Positions 7,582 to 15,699 of a stretch of DNA of 64,000 nucleotides are shown piece by piece. Source of the DNA: Thalassobacillus devorans MSP14. GTDB taxonomy: Bacteria > Bacillota > Bacilli > Bacillales > Halobacillaceae. The notes under the pieces are model-generated. The model saw nothing but the letters and a program-made list of their open reading frames with translations, was not told where the DNA came from and did not search any database. The DNA lies in NCBI RefSeq assembly GCF_000496835.1, contig NZ_KI543239.1, positions 92,021-156,020 on the forward strand. Direction: 5' to 3'. Within the stretch, counting starts at the first letter, position 1. The number at the start of each line of letters is the position of its first letter. Both the position numbers and the translations under genes were made by a program.

Positions 7582-9099
7582 ATGGCACAAGTAAAAGAAC
7601 AGAAGTTAGAACAGTTGGACATGAAACGTGATCGCTATCATATGATCATTAATGGTGAACGTACGGAGAGTTCTACAGGTGAAACGATGACCATCCATAA
7701 TCCGGCGACAGGCGAAGCGATTGCACAAGTGGATAAAGCATCGATTGAAGACGTCGATCGCGCCGTAGCAGCAGCACGTAACGCTTTTGATAACGGAAAA
7801 TGGAAGCGCTATCCTATCAATAAGCGCTCACGTACCATGAATAAAATCGCAGGTATCATGCGTTCCCGTTTCAACGAATTAGTAGAGTTGGAGATACTCG
7901 ATTCAGGTAAGACATTAGCAGCCGCACAGGGGCAGGTTATGCAAGCTATTGAAGACTTCGAGTTTTATGCAGGGGCAATTGTCGGCCATCGCGGAACGGT
8001 AAACAATATGCCAGGCGCGTTCCATAACTATACAGAAAAAGAGCCGGTCGGGGTCTGTGCCCAGATCATTCCATGGAATTATCCTATGATGATGGCAGCC
8101 TGGAAAGTAGCTCCGGCAATTGCGGCTGGGTGTTCTGTAGTCGTAAAACCTGCCTCGCTTACACCGTTGACTGCCATTGTAATGGGCGAAATTTGCATCG
8201 AAGCCGGTGTCCCGGAAGGTGTCGTCAACATTGTTCCCGGCTCCGGTTCTGAAGCAGGTAACCATTTAGTAGAGCATAAAGACGTCGACAAGGTTGCCTT
8301 CACCGGTTCTACACCTATTGGAAAAGATATCATGGCAAAAGCTTCCGAGACTTTGAAACGAGTCACATTGGAGCTTGGCGGCAAGTCGCCTAGCATCGTA
8401 TTTGATGATACCGATGTCGATGCGGCTGTTGATGGTTCCTTGTTTGGAATATTTTACAATACCGGACAGTCCTGCGAAGCGCGCTCCCGCTTGTATGTCC
8501 ATGAGGATATCTACGATGAATTCATGGAGAAATTCGTGGAGAAAACGAAGAAGCTGAAGCTTGGTAATCCGTTTGAAAAAGAGAGCCACATCGGCGCAAT
8601 CATCAGCCAGCAACAGCTTGAAGTCATTGATAGCTATGTAAAATCAGCGGTTGAAGATGGCGCGACTGTATTGGCTGGCGGGAAGCCTGCGGTAGTGGAA
8701 GGTTATGAAAATGGTCACTGGTATGAGCCAACAGTAATTACAGATGTGAACCATTATATGAAAGCAGTAAAGGAAGAAATCTTCGGACCGGTCGTTGTCG
8801 TCATGAAGTTCAGTGATGAAAAAGAAGTGATCAAGCTTGCAAACGATAGTGACTATGGTTTAGGATCCGCGGTTTGGACAAAAGATCACGGACGGGCAAC
8901 CCGCGTAGCTAACCAGATCGAAGCGGGTATCGTAATGGTCAACTGCCCATTCTCCGCATTCCCGGGTACACCATTCGGAGGCTATAAACAGTCCGGATTC
9001 GGACGCGAGCTGTGCGTGGAAACGCTTGATTTATATACCGAGACGAAGAGCATCATCTCTTATTATGGCAGCAAGCCGATCAACCCGCTCGGCGTATGA
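7582..9099 (+). CDS. Aldehyde dehydrogenase of the paa operon
   Basis: 505 residues, NAD(P)-dependent aldehyde dehydrogenase: PWNY (N166), ELGGKSP (E264) and catalytic C298 in NTGQSCEA. In E. coli the oxepin ring is opened by PaaZ, a fusion of a MaoC-type hydratase and an aldehyde dehydrogenase. Here only the dehydrogenase half exists, and no MaoC protein was seen in the window. It may oxidise the ring-opened aldehyde or, alternatively, phenylacetaldehyde. It lies 75 bases after paaG and is followed by a strong terminator, closing the first transcription unit. Confidence 0.85.
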   Translation: MAQVKEQKLEQLDMKRDRYHMIINGERTESSTGETMTIHNPATGEAIAQVDKASIEDVDRAVAAARNAFDNGKWKRYPINKRSRTMNKIAGIMRSRFNELVELEILDSGKTLAAAQGQVMQAIEDFEFYAGAIVGHRGTVNNMPGAFHNYTEKEPVGVCAQIIPWNYPMMMAAWKVAPAIAAGCSVVVKPASLTPLTAIVMGEICIEAGVPEGVVNIVPGSGSEAGNHLVEHKDVDKVAFTGSTPIGKDIMAKASETLKRVTLELGGKSPSIVFDDTDVDAAVDGSLFGIFYNTGQSCEARSRLYVHEDIYDEFMEKFVEKTKKLKLGNPFEKESHIGAIISQQQLEVIDSYVKSAVEDGATVLAGGKPAVVEGYENGHWYEPTVITDVNHYMKAVKEEIFGPVVVVMKFSDEKEVIKLANDSDYGLGSAVWTKDHGRATRVANQIEAGIVMVNCPFSAFPGTPFGGYKQSGFGRELCVETLDLYTETKSIISYYGSKPINPLGV

Positions 9100-9114
9100 T
9101 AAAGCAGTGAATTT

Positions 9115-9147
9115 AAAGGCTGTCTCCTGGAGACAGCCTTCTCCTTT
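9115..9147 (+). terminator. Terminator after the paa aldehyde dehydrogenase gene
   Basis: AAGGCTGTCTCC and GGAGACAGCCTT form a 12-bp stem with almost no loop, followed by a T/C-rich tail. It separates paaA-ALDH from the paaH-thiolase unit. Confidence 0.75.
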
Positions 9148-9261
9148 CGATTGTAATCAGAGAGTTAGGGAAGAAGATGTTAGCGTTAATTCGGTTAGGA
9201 AAGAGATAAGGCGAAATAGCTGTCTGTTAAGTAAGAAAAAAAGATTACTGGGGGTTAGGTC

Positions 9262-10128
9262 GTGATTAATAAAATAGTAGTCGTCGGTTCAGGCGTGATG
9301 GGAAGAGGAATAGCTTATGTTAGTGCTGTCGGCGGTTATGAGACAATACTTGTAGATATCAAAGAAGAACAGCTTGCCAGTGCAGAGGGGGAATTGGATC
9401 AAGTTTTCCAAAAAGGTATTGAAAAGGGGAAAATTACACCGGAACAGCGTAATCAGGCTCATGCACGATTAGGCTATGCTGCTGATTTGGCACAAGCTGC
9501 CCGAGATGCCGATTTAGTGATTGAAGCGGTACCGGAAAAGCAGGAAATCAAGCGATCGGTGTTTGAAACGGTGGATCAGCACGCCAAAGAGGCCTGTTAT
9601 TTCGCTACCAACACTTCAACGATGAGCCCGACAGAAATCGGCTCCTTTACGAAACGTCCGGAGAAGCTGATAGCGATGCACTTTTTTAATCCTGTATACA
9701 AAATGCCGCTTGTTGAAATTGTACGCGGACTGGAGACGAGTGATGAAACTGCAGAGGTGATTAGAGAAGTTGCTGAACAAATGGGGAAAGAAACGGTCGT
9801 AGTGAATGAATTTCCTGGTTTTGTGACGAGCAGAATCAGTACGCTGGTGGGAAATGAAGCTTTTTACATGCTACAGGAAGGTGTAGGAACAGCGGAAGAA
9901 ATAGATAAAGCGATTAAACTGGGTCTCAATTACCCGATGGGACCGTTTGAACTGGGAGACCTGGTAGGGCTTGATGCCAGGTTGAACAACTTGAAATACC
10001 TGCATGAGAAACTAGGCGAGAAATATCGTCCTGCACCTTTGTTAGAGCAATATGTAAAAGCTGGCCGGTTAGGAAGGAAAACAGGGCGTGGAGTATATGA
10101 TTATCGGAAAAAGGAAGTGCTGAAATGA
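9262..10128 (+). CDS. paaH: 3-hydroxyacyl-CoA dehydrogenase, PaaH-like
   Basis: 288 residues from GTG 9262. The N-terminal Rossmann fold has GSGVMGRGIA (residues 9-18), and the catalytic His is in MHFFNPVYKMPLVEI, as in 3-hydroxybutyryl-CoA dehydrogenases. Here it would oxidise 3-hydroxyadipyl-CoA to 3-oxoadipyl-CoA. Its TGA overlaps the ATG of the thiolase gene (ATGA), so the two are translationally coupled. Sequence alone cannot separate PaaH from general 3-hydroxybutyryl-CoA dehydrogenase; context decides. Confidence 0.85.
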   Translation: MINKIVVVGSGVMGRGIAYVSAVGGYETILVDIKEEQLASAEGELDQVFQKGIEKGKITPEQRNQAHARLGYAADLAQAARDADLVIEAVPEKQEIKRSVFETVDQHAKEACYFATNTSTMSPTEIGSFTKRPEKLIAMHFFNPVYKMPLVEIVRGLETSDETAEVIREVAEQMGKETVVVNEFPGFVTSRISTLVGNEAFYMLQEGVGTAEEIDKAIKLGLNYPMGPFELGDLVGLDARLNNLKYLHEKLGEKYRPAPLLEQYVKAGRLGRKTGRGVYDYRKKEVLK

Positions 10129-11330
10129 GAGAAGTCGTCATCGTTGATGCTGTCCGTACCCCAATAGGAAGATATCGTGGTGCATTAAAGCATATCCGGC
10201 CTGATGACTTAGGGGCAGTAGTCATCCGCTCGCTGTTGGAGCGGAATACGGGAGTCCCTGCCAATGAGTTGGAAGAAGTTGTGTTAGGCAATGCCAATCA
10301 GGCTGGTGAAGATAACCGCAATGTTGCCCGGATGTCGGCTCTGCTTGCCGGTCTTCCGGTTGAAGTTGCCGGTGTCACAGTCAATCGCTTATGCGGATCG
10401 GGACTTGATGCGGTCAATTATGCTGCTCGTGCTATTATGACGGGGGAAGGCGATATGTTTATAGCTGGTGGTACAGAGAGTATGACACGGGCACCTTTCG
10501 TCATGGGAAAACCGGAAAGAGATTTTCCGAGGGGTAATCAGGAAATGTTTGATACCACTATTGGCTGGCGTTTTATCAATGATAAGCTGGCGAGAGAATA
10601 TGGAACCGACAGTATGCCTCAAACAGCAGAAAATGTCGCCGAACGTTATCAGGTTCCCCGGGAAAAACAGGATGAATTCGCTTATGGCAGCCAGCAGAAA
10701 GCGAAACAGGCAATGGAATCCGGCCGCTTCAGGGAAGAAATCGTTCCGGTTACCTATCATGATCGGAAAGGTAACACGATCACTGTCAATACGGATGAAC
10801 ACCCCCGCCCGGAGACCAGCTTGGAGAAGCTCGGAAAGCTCCGTCCCTTATTTGATGGCGGAACGATTACAGCCGGGAATGCCTCCGGTGTCAACGACGG
10901 TGCATCCGCCCTCTTACTGATGTCAAAAGAGAAAGCGGAGGAATTGGGATTAGAACCTCTGGCAAAATATGTAGTTTCTGCAACAGCAGGACTGGAACCA
11001 AAAGTGATGGGACTTGGCCCTATCTTTGCGACCAGAAAAGCGATGAAGCGTTCGAACCTGTCCATGTCAGATGTAGGACTGATCGAGTTGAACGAGGCGT
11101 TCGCTTCACAGTCACTGGAATGCATCCGACAGCTTGAGCTGGATGAAAAAAAAGTAAATGTCAACGGTGGGGCGATTGCATTCGGTCATCCGTTAGGCGC
11201 CAGTGGTGCGAGGATTTTGACGACGCTGATCCATGAGATGAACAAGCAGGAGGTCCGTTATGGACTGGCGACGATGTGTGTCGGGGTCGGTCAGGGAATT
11301 GCTACCATTGTAGAAAACACGCGTACATAA
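10125..11330 (+). CDS. paaJ: Thiolase, 3-oxoadipyl-CoA type (PaaJ-like)
   Basis: 401 residues. All thiolase catalytic segments are visible: nucleophilic Cys in NRLCGSGLDAV, NEAFASQ, His in GGAIAFGHPLGASGAR and the C-terminal Cys in CVGVGQG. In the pathway it would cleave 3-oxoadipyl-CoA (and 2,3-didehydro-3-oxo-suberyl-CoA) to acetyl-CoA and succinyl-CoA. The ATGA overlap with paaH and a terminator right after it mark a two-gene unit. Generic acetyl-CoA acetyltransferase is the alternative. Confidence 0.85.
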   Translation: MREVVIVDAVRTPIGRYRGALKHIRPDDLGAVVIRSLLERNTGVPANELEEVVLGNANQAGEDNRNVARMSALLAGLPVEVAGVTVNRLCGSGLDAVNYAARAIMTGEGDMFIAGGTESMTRAPFVMGKPERDFPRGNQEMFDTTIGWRFINDKLAREYGTDSMPQTAENVAERYQVPREKQDEFAYGSQQKAKQAMESGRFREEIVPVTYHDRKGNTITVNTDEHPRPETSLEKLGKLRPLFDGGTITAGNASGVNDGASALLLMSKEKAEELGLEPLAKYVVSATAGLEPKVMGLGPIFATRKAMKRSNLSMSDVGLIELNEAFASQSLECIRQLELDEKKVNVNGGAIAFGHPLGASGARILTTLIHEMNKQEVRYGLATMCVGVGQGIATIVENTRT

Positions 11331-11344
11331 ACTGGTTATGGATT

Positions 11345-11384
11345 AAAAGAACACAGGCATTAGCTTGTGTTCTTTTAATTTTTT
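11345..11384 (+). terminator. Terminator after thiolase gene
   Basis: AAAAGAACACA pairs with TGTGTTCTTTT around the loop GGCATTAGCT, followed by a T-rich run. Confidence 0.8.
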
Positions 11385-11486
11385 AAATAATTTTCTTCCA
11401 GGATGATTACCACTACGAATCTATTAAAAAACAGTTATTTAACAGGATGCAATTGATATATAACAGGTAAAACATTACAATAATAG

Positions 11487-11501
11487 ATGTAAACGCTTTA
11501 A
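11487..11501 (+). promoter_or_regulatory. cre-like CcpA site before acyl-CoA ligase gene
   Basis: ATGTAAACGCTTTAA matches the Bacillus cre consensus WTGNAANCGNWNNCW except for A instead of C at position 14. It lies about 25 bases before the ligase start. Confidence 0.45.
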
Positions 11502-11526
11502 AAAAGTGAAAGGGAGAGCTGATTCC

Positions 11527-13107
11527 ATGCATGTACCATTATTGTTGACTGATTTCTTAGATCGAGCGGTTAAACTTTACGGAGATAAGCCGGCAATCAT
11601 TGATGACGAACGGACTCTAACGTACCGGCAGATGAATGAGCGTGTCAATCAACTTTCCCGAGGGCTGCAGGCGCTTGGGGTGAAAAAGGGAGATAAAGTA
11701 GCATATCTGGCACCTAATACGAAAGAAATGCTGGAAGGATTCTATGGTGTTTTCCAAGTCGGAGCTATTATGACTCCATTAAATACGAGATTAAAGCCGG
11801 CTGACTATCAATTTATTCTTGAGCACAGTGAAAGCAAAGTGCTGTTCGTAGACAGGGACCTTTATCCATTGGTAGAGGAAATACTGCCAAAGCTGCCTTC
11901 ATTGGAACAGGTTATTATCCATGGAGAAGAAAAAGATGGCTGTCTGGCTTATGAAAAATGGCTGACTGGCTTTTCTAATGAAAGCTTTGACCGGGTAGAT
12001 CTGGAAGAGTCTGATATTGCATCCTTACTGTACACGAGTGGAACCACGGGTAACCCGAAAGGTGTATTACTGAGCCATCGTGCCAACTATCTGCATGCAT
12101 TATCTACCATGCATCATTTACAAGTATCCGATCAAGATACATTGTTGCATGTGCTGCCGATGTTTCATGTTAATGGCTGGGGCTCTCCATTTTACTATAC
12201 AGCTAATGGTGCCACACAGGTGATGTTGCGTAAAACAGATCCTGGGCTTATTCTTGAAAAAGTTCAAAAACATAAAGTTTCCATTCTTCATATGGCGCCA
12301 ACTGTACTGAATATGGTGATTGAAGCTTATGAAGCAGAACAGCCGGCTATGGATCAGGACGTCCGGGTAGTCATCGCAGGCTCTGCGCCACCGCCAGCTT
12401 TTGTAAGAAAAGTGGAGGAAGATCTGAAATGGAAGTTCATCCAGGTGTATGGGATGACAGAAATTTCCCCGCTGATTACGACATCGGAGCTGCGCTCCAT
12501 GGATGTTGACCTTCCACCGGAAGAAAGGTACCGTCTGAAAGCAAAAGCAGGGTATGAGATGATAGCCAGCAAAGTCAAAGTCGTTGATGAGCTTGGTGAC
12601 GAAGTTCCGCATGATGGCAAAGCGATTGGGGAAATCGTTACGCAGACAAATGGCATGATGGAAGGGTACTATAAGAACCCGGAAGCGACCAATGAAACAA
12701 TCCGCAACGGGTGGCTGCATACTGGAGATATGGCGGTTGTTGATGAAGGTGGGAATATTGAAATCGTCGATCGTAAGAAGGATGTCATCATCAGTGGCGG
12801 GGAAAATATTTCCTCTATCGAAGTTGAAGGCGCCCTGTATGAACACCCATCGGTACTGGAAGCAGCTGTAGTGGCTGTACCGAATGATAAGTGGGGAGAG
12901 GTGCCTCATGCGGTCGTTGTCCTGAGAGAGGGAGAAACATTATCCGAAGATGAAATCATAGCATTCTGCCGCGAGAAGCTTGCGCATTTTAAAGCACCGA
13001 AAAGTATCACGTTCACCGATGAACTGCCTAAAACCGCCTCAGGTAAAATCCAAAAAGTCGTCATCCGTAACTCTTTCTGGGAAGATAAGGGTCGGATGGT
13101 CAATTAA
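11527..13107 (+). CDS. Acyl-CoA ligase (AMP-forming), AlkK / medium-long-chain type
   Basis: 526 residues from ATG 11527, chosen because GGGAGAG is correctly spaced; GTG 11506 is an alternative. ANL-superfamily motifs are present: LLYTSGTTGNPKG, YGMTEISPL, GWLHTGDMA, RKKDVIISGGENI and the catalytic Lys in TASGKIQK. The segment PMFHVNGWG is typical of AlkK-like fatty-acyl-CoA ligases. It is longer than, and lacks the layout of, PaaK phenylacetate-CoA ligases (about 430 residues), so it is not called PaaK, although aryl-acid activation cannot be excluded. A separate unit with its own cre-like site and terminator. Confidence 0.85.
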   Translation: MHVPLLLTDFLDRAVKLYGDKPAIIDDERTLTYRQMNERVNQLSRGLQALGVKKGDKVAYLAPNTKEMLEGFYGVFQVGAIMTPLNTRLKPADYQFILEHSESKVLFVDRDLYPLVEEILPKLPSLEQVIIHGEEKDGCLAYEKWLTGFSNESFDRVDLEESDIASLLYTSGTTGNPKGVLLSHRANYLHALSTMHHLQVSDQDTLLHVLPMFHVNGWGSPFYYTANGATQVMLRKTDPGLILEKVQKHKVSILHMAPTVLNMVIEAYEAEQPAMDQDVRVVIAGSAPPPAFVRKVEEDLKWKFIQVYGMTEISPLITTSELRSMDVDLPPEERYRLKAKAGYEMIASKVKVVDELGDEVPHDGKAIGEIVTQTNGMMEGYYKNPEATNETIRNGWLHTGDMAVVDEGGNIEIVDRKKDVIISGGENISSIEVEGALYEHPSVLEAAVVAVPNDKWGEVPHAVVVLREGETLSEDEIIAFCREKLAHFKAPKSITFTDELPKTASGKIQKVVIRNSFWEDKGRMVN

Positions 13108-13120
13108 AATTGAGATTTTG

Positions 13121-13160
13121 ACAGCCCCTGATAACGTAACATCGGGGGTTGTTTTTTTAT
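13121..13160 (+). terminator. Terminator after acyl-CoA ligase gene
   Basis: CAGCCCCTGAT pairs with ATCGGGGGTTG, followed by seven T residues. Confidence 0.8.
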
Positions 13161-13197
13161 CGGAAGAAGGGGAAATGAATGTTAAGGAGGAATGAAG

Positions 13198-14076
13198 ATG
13201 ATCGGAAATGTAGAATTGGTAATGGATGCGAAAGCTTATCTAGGAGAAGGACCAAGCTGGGATAGGGACCAACAGATGCTTTACTGGGTGGATATCGAAG
13301 GAAAAAAAGTCCATATTTACAATCCTAAAGATGGCGAAAATAGAGAAATCCATGTTGATCAGCGAGTAGGCGCAGTGGTGCTGAGGGATTCCGGTGGGGC
13401 TATCGCCGCTATGGAAGAAGGTTTTTATTCGTTAGATTTAGAAACGGGTGAAACACGGCAAATCAATGACCCGGAAGCGGGCGTTTCGGAAAACCGTTTC
13501 AATGATGGCAAGTGTGATCCGGAAGGGCGCTTTTGGGCCGGTACTATGAGCTATAGCGGCATTCCGGAAAATGGAGGGTTGTACTGTCTGGATAAAAATT
13601 TCCACGTAGAAAAAAAGGTAGACCGTGTCAGTACTTCCAATGGACTTGCCTGGTCGCCGGATAATCGTTATATGTACTACATTGATACACCAACCAAACA
13701 GGTTGTCCGGTATGAATATGATAAATATGAGGGTGCTATCGACAATCCTGCGATTGTAGTAGAAATACCTGAGGGTGAAGGGAAGCCTGATGGCATGACG
13801 ATAGATGCAGAAGGGAACTTATGGATTGCCCATTGGGGCGGTTCAAAAATATCTGTCTGGAATCCTGGTAAAGGAGAACAATTGCGTTCAATTCCTGTTC
13901 CTGCATTGAATGTCACTTCCTGCGTGTTTGGTGGTAAGGAAATGAACGAGTTGTATATTACCACTGCAAGTGTCGGCATGGAAGAAGAAGATTGGAGGAA
14001 GTTTCCATCGGCGGGAGGATTGTTTAAAGTTAAGACAGAGGTCACCGGTACCCCGAGTTATTTTTTTAAAGGATAA
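13198..14076 (+). CDS. SMP-30/gluconolactonase/LRE-family protein
   Basis: 292 residues from ATG 13198, seven bases after AAGGAGG; ATG 13192 is too close to the ribosome-binding site. The six-bladed beta-propeller family signature is clear: LGEGPSWD near the N-terminus (metal-binding Glu), the Asn in STSNGLAWSPDNRYMYYIDT and KPDGMTIDAEGNLWIAHWGG (metal-binding Asp). Such enzymes hydrolyse sugar or other lactones with a divalent metal. The substrate here is unknown. The family occurs beside many catabolic clusters, but this gene is a separate unit behind the ligase terminator. Confidence 0.8.
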   Translation: MIGNVELVMDAKAYLGEGPSWDRDQQMLYWVDIEGKKVHIYNPKDGENREIHVDQRVGAVVLRDSGGAIAAMEEGFYSLDLETGETRQINDPEAGVSENRFNDGKCDPEGRFWAGTMSYSGIPENGGLYCLDKNFHVEKKVDRVSTSNGLAWSPDNRYMYYIDTPTKQVVRYEYDKYEGAIDNPAIVVEIPEGEGKPDGMTIDAEGNLWIAHWGGSKISVWNPGKGEQLRSIPVPALNVTSCVFGGKEMNELYITTASVGMEEEDWRKFPSAGGLFKVKTEVTGTPSYFFKG

Positions 14077-14186
14077 GCGATCAGGTGATTTTGCTGAACG
14101 CCAAATCATGGCATTTGAAAGCCGAATAATTGGGTCTGAATGCAAAAAGCCGTCAGTATTTAAATGGCATCAGCAGTTAAATCTAA

Positions 14187-14224
14187 GCAAAAAGACTGCC
14201 ATCCGGGGCAGCCTTTTTGCTTTT
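14187..14224. terminator. Bidirectional terminator between lactonase and coat genes
   Basis: GCAAAAAGACTGCC and GGGCAGCCTTTTTGC pair around ATCC; A-run and T-run flank the stem so it can serve both convergent genes. Confidence 0.7.
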
Positions 14225-14856
14225 TAATTCAACGGTTGTTGTGGAGCCGGTGCATAGCTTTGGAGCATTTGCGTCATATCCTGCTGGGCAAGCTGTGGTA
14301 CTTGGTAATAGCCATGCTTATTTTGATATAAGAACAACTCATAGCTCATTTCAATTAAGTTTGGCACGCTATCGGCCACAACCCTTCGTAACACAGGGTT
14401 CGTCATTTCAAGAGCAGTCATCGCCATGGTGGATGCCAATCCCTTCACCTGGGCAAGCATGAAGGAGGAATATTCGGCATCAGTCAGTTCTGTCGGGTTT
14501 TGTACCGGTTTCTTAGGCTGGCCGGGTTTCATTCCATAAACGACATCATTGTTTAGTGTCATTTTATAGACATGGGTAGACTGAGATGGTTTTTGACCAG
14601 TCTTGAAGCTTTCCGTCATTATATTATAAAGCTCTGTAGTAAAGTTTACCTGTCTGGTCAAAATATCTTTTAATTCCGGATCCTGGATATTTTGCTCGAA
14701 CATTTTATACTGATCGAGCATACCTATCACTCCGCCAATGACTTCGTGAGCATCAAAAAGCTCATGCCCTCCATGGCTTATATTAGGAGGCATATTAGAA
14801 GACACCTGCTGGCTGCCATTCATCCGGGGCTGATTCATTTGGTTTTGATTTTGCAT
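14224..14856 (-). CDS. Spore coat protein CotF-like
   Basis: 210 residues. The N-terminal 35 residues are rich in Asn, Gln and Met; then follows a helical domain of the coat F/CotF family (HELFDAHEVIGGVIGMLDQY, about 31-50, and DPELKDILTRQVNFTTELYN). A Pro/Gln-rich end closes it. Proteins of this family are layered onto the Bacillus endospore, so the gene supports a spore-forming host. It is a single gene behind GGAGGG with a convergent terminator shared with the lactonase gene. Confidence 0.75.
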   Translation of the reverse strand: MQNQNQMNQPRMNGSQQVSSNMPPNISHGGHELFDAHEVIGGVIGMLDQYKMFEQNIQDPELKDILTRQVNFTTELYNIMTESFKTGQKPSQSTHVYKMTLNNDVVYGMKPGQPKKPVQNPTELTDAEYSSFMLAQVKGLASTMAMTALEMTNPVLRRVVADSVPNLIEMSYELFLYQNKHGYYQVPQLAQQDMTQMLQSYAPAPQQPLN

Positions 14857-14925
14857 AGTTTTCCCTCCATATCATAGCTTCTTCCCTATCTTTAACTGAT
14901 TCAGGAAAATTATGTAGGGTGATGT

Positions 14926-15492
14926 TTATAGGTTTTTAGCCTTCCGGGTCAAAAACTTACTGTCTTTCAGCCATTCCGGATGAATGGCTTTTCTGGAAGG
15001 GGAGAGATTTTTCAGATTCACTCCGGCCCCATAGTAATAAGCCTGCCACACGATTTTTGAACAATATTGTTCATGATCTGCAGTGCCGAGTGGAGTCATG
15101 ATTCGGTAAGCAGCTTTTGGATACTTTTTATATAGTCCTTCCAGGTAATCGGCTGCCATCACACCGTCTTCCGGTTCCTTTGGAGTATAGATCGATATGG
15201 CACGAAATTTTTGAAAATACCGGTCCATATTATCCTTCATGAGACCGGATGGTATCGAATGGATGACTTCCTTGTGTTGATTTACGATACCCACATGGCC
15301 AACGTACTTCGATTCACTTTGACCAATTGGAGAAAACAATAAATCACCAGGGGATATTGCTATGTTTGTTCCAGGGTACTTGGCTGGATCTTTATGAACC
15401 ATAGGGGCCCGGGCTTTCCGTGGTCGTAATAAAAATACCAAAAGCCCAGTGGCAAGGCTGAGTAAAAAGGTGAGTGCAGACATCTTTTTCAT
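14926..15492 (-). CDS. YiiX/YebB-like permuted NlpC/P60 hydrolase, membrane anchored
   Basis: 188 residues. One N-terminal hydrophobic segment (residues 5-22) is followed by Arg/Lys, suggesting an anchored or exported protein. The domain order is that of permuted papain-like amidases: the catalytic His in VGHVGIV comes first and the catalytic Cys in EQYCSKIVWQAYY comes later. Members hydrolyse peptide or amide bonds in cell-wall or lipid substrates. The physiological substrate cannot be told from sequence. Confidence 0.75.
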   Translation of the reverse strand: MKKMSALTFLLSLATGLLVFLLRPRKARAPMVHKDPAKYPGTNIAISPGDLLFSPIGQSESKYVGHVGIVNQHKEVIHSIPSGLMKDNMDRYFQKFRAISIYTPKEPEDGVMAADYLEGLYKKYPKAAYRIMTPLGTADHEQYCSKIVWQAYYYGAGVNLKNLSPSRKAIHPEWLKDSKFLTRKAKNL

Positions 15493-15660
15493 ACGTTTCC
15501 TTCTTTCTGACAGTGGATTTTAAATAAATCGTAAGGTAACACAAAAGAAAACTCAACTTTACAAACCAGCTTTACCTCTTAAATCACATTTAATATGAGA
15601 ATGGTCCATGATATATGAGACAAATGTTTCCACTTCAATCGCTTATTTGATTAGATAGAA

Positions 15661-15693
15661 AAAACCCTCGCGTATTCGAATTCGCGAGGGTTT
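15661..15693. terminator. Terminator downstream of the M14 peptidase gene
   Basis: AAACCCTCGCG(T) and (T)CGCGAGGGTTT form a near-perfect stem; A- and T-runs on either side allow use from both strands. Confidence 0.75.
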
Positions 15694-15699
15694 CATCAG

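Noticed and set aside
11527-13107. Acyl-CoA ligase read as PaaK
   Set aside because: It is about 100 residues longer than PaaK and has AlkK-type motifs; PaaK function is not supported.
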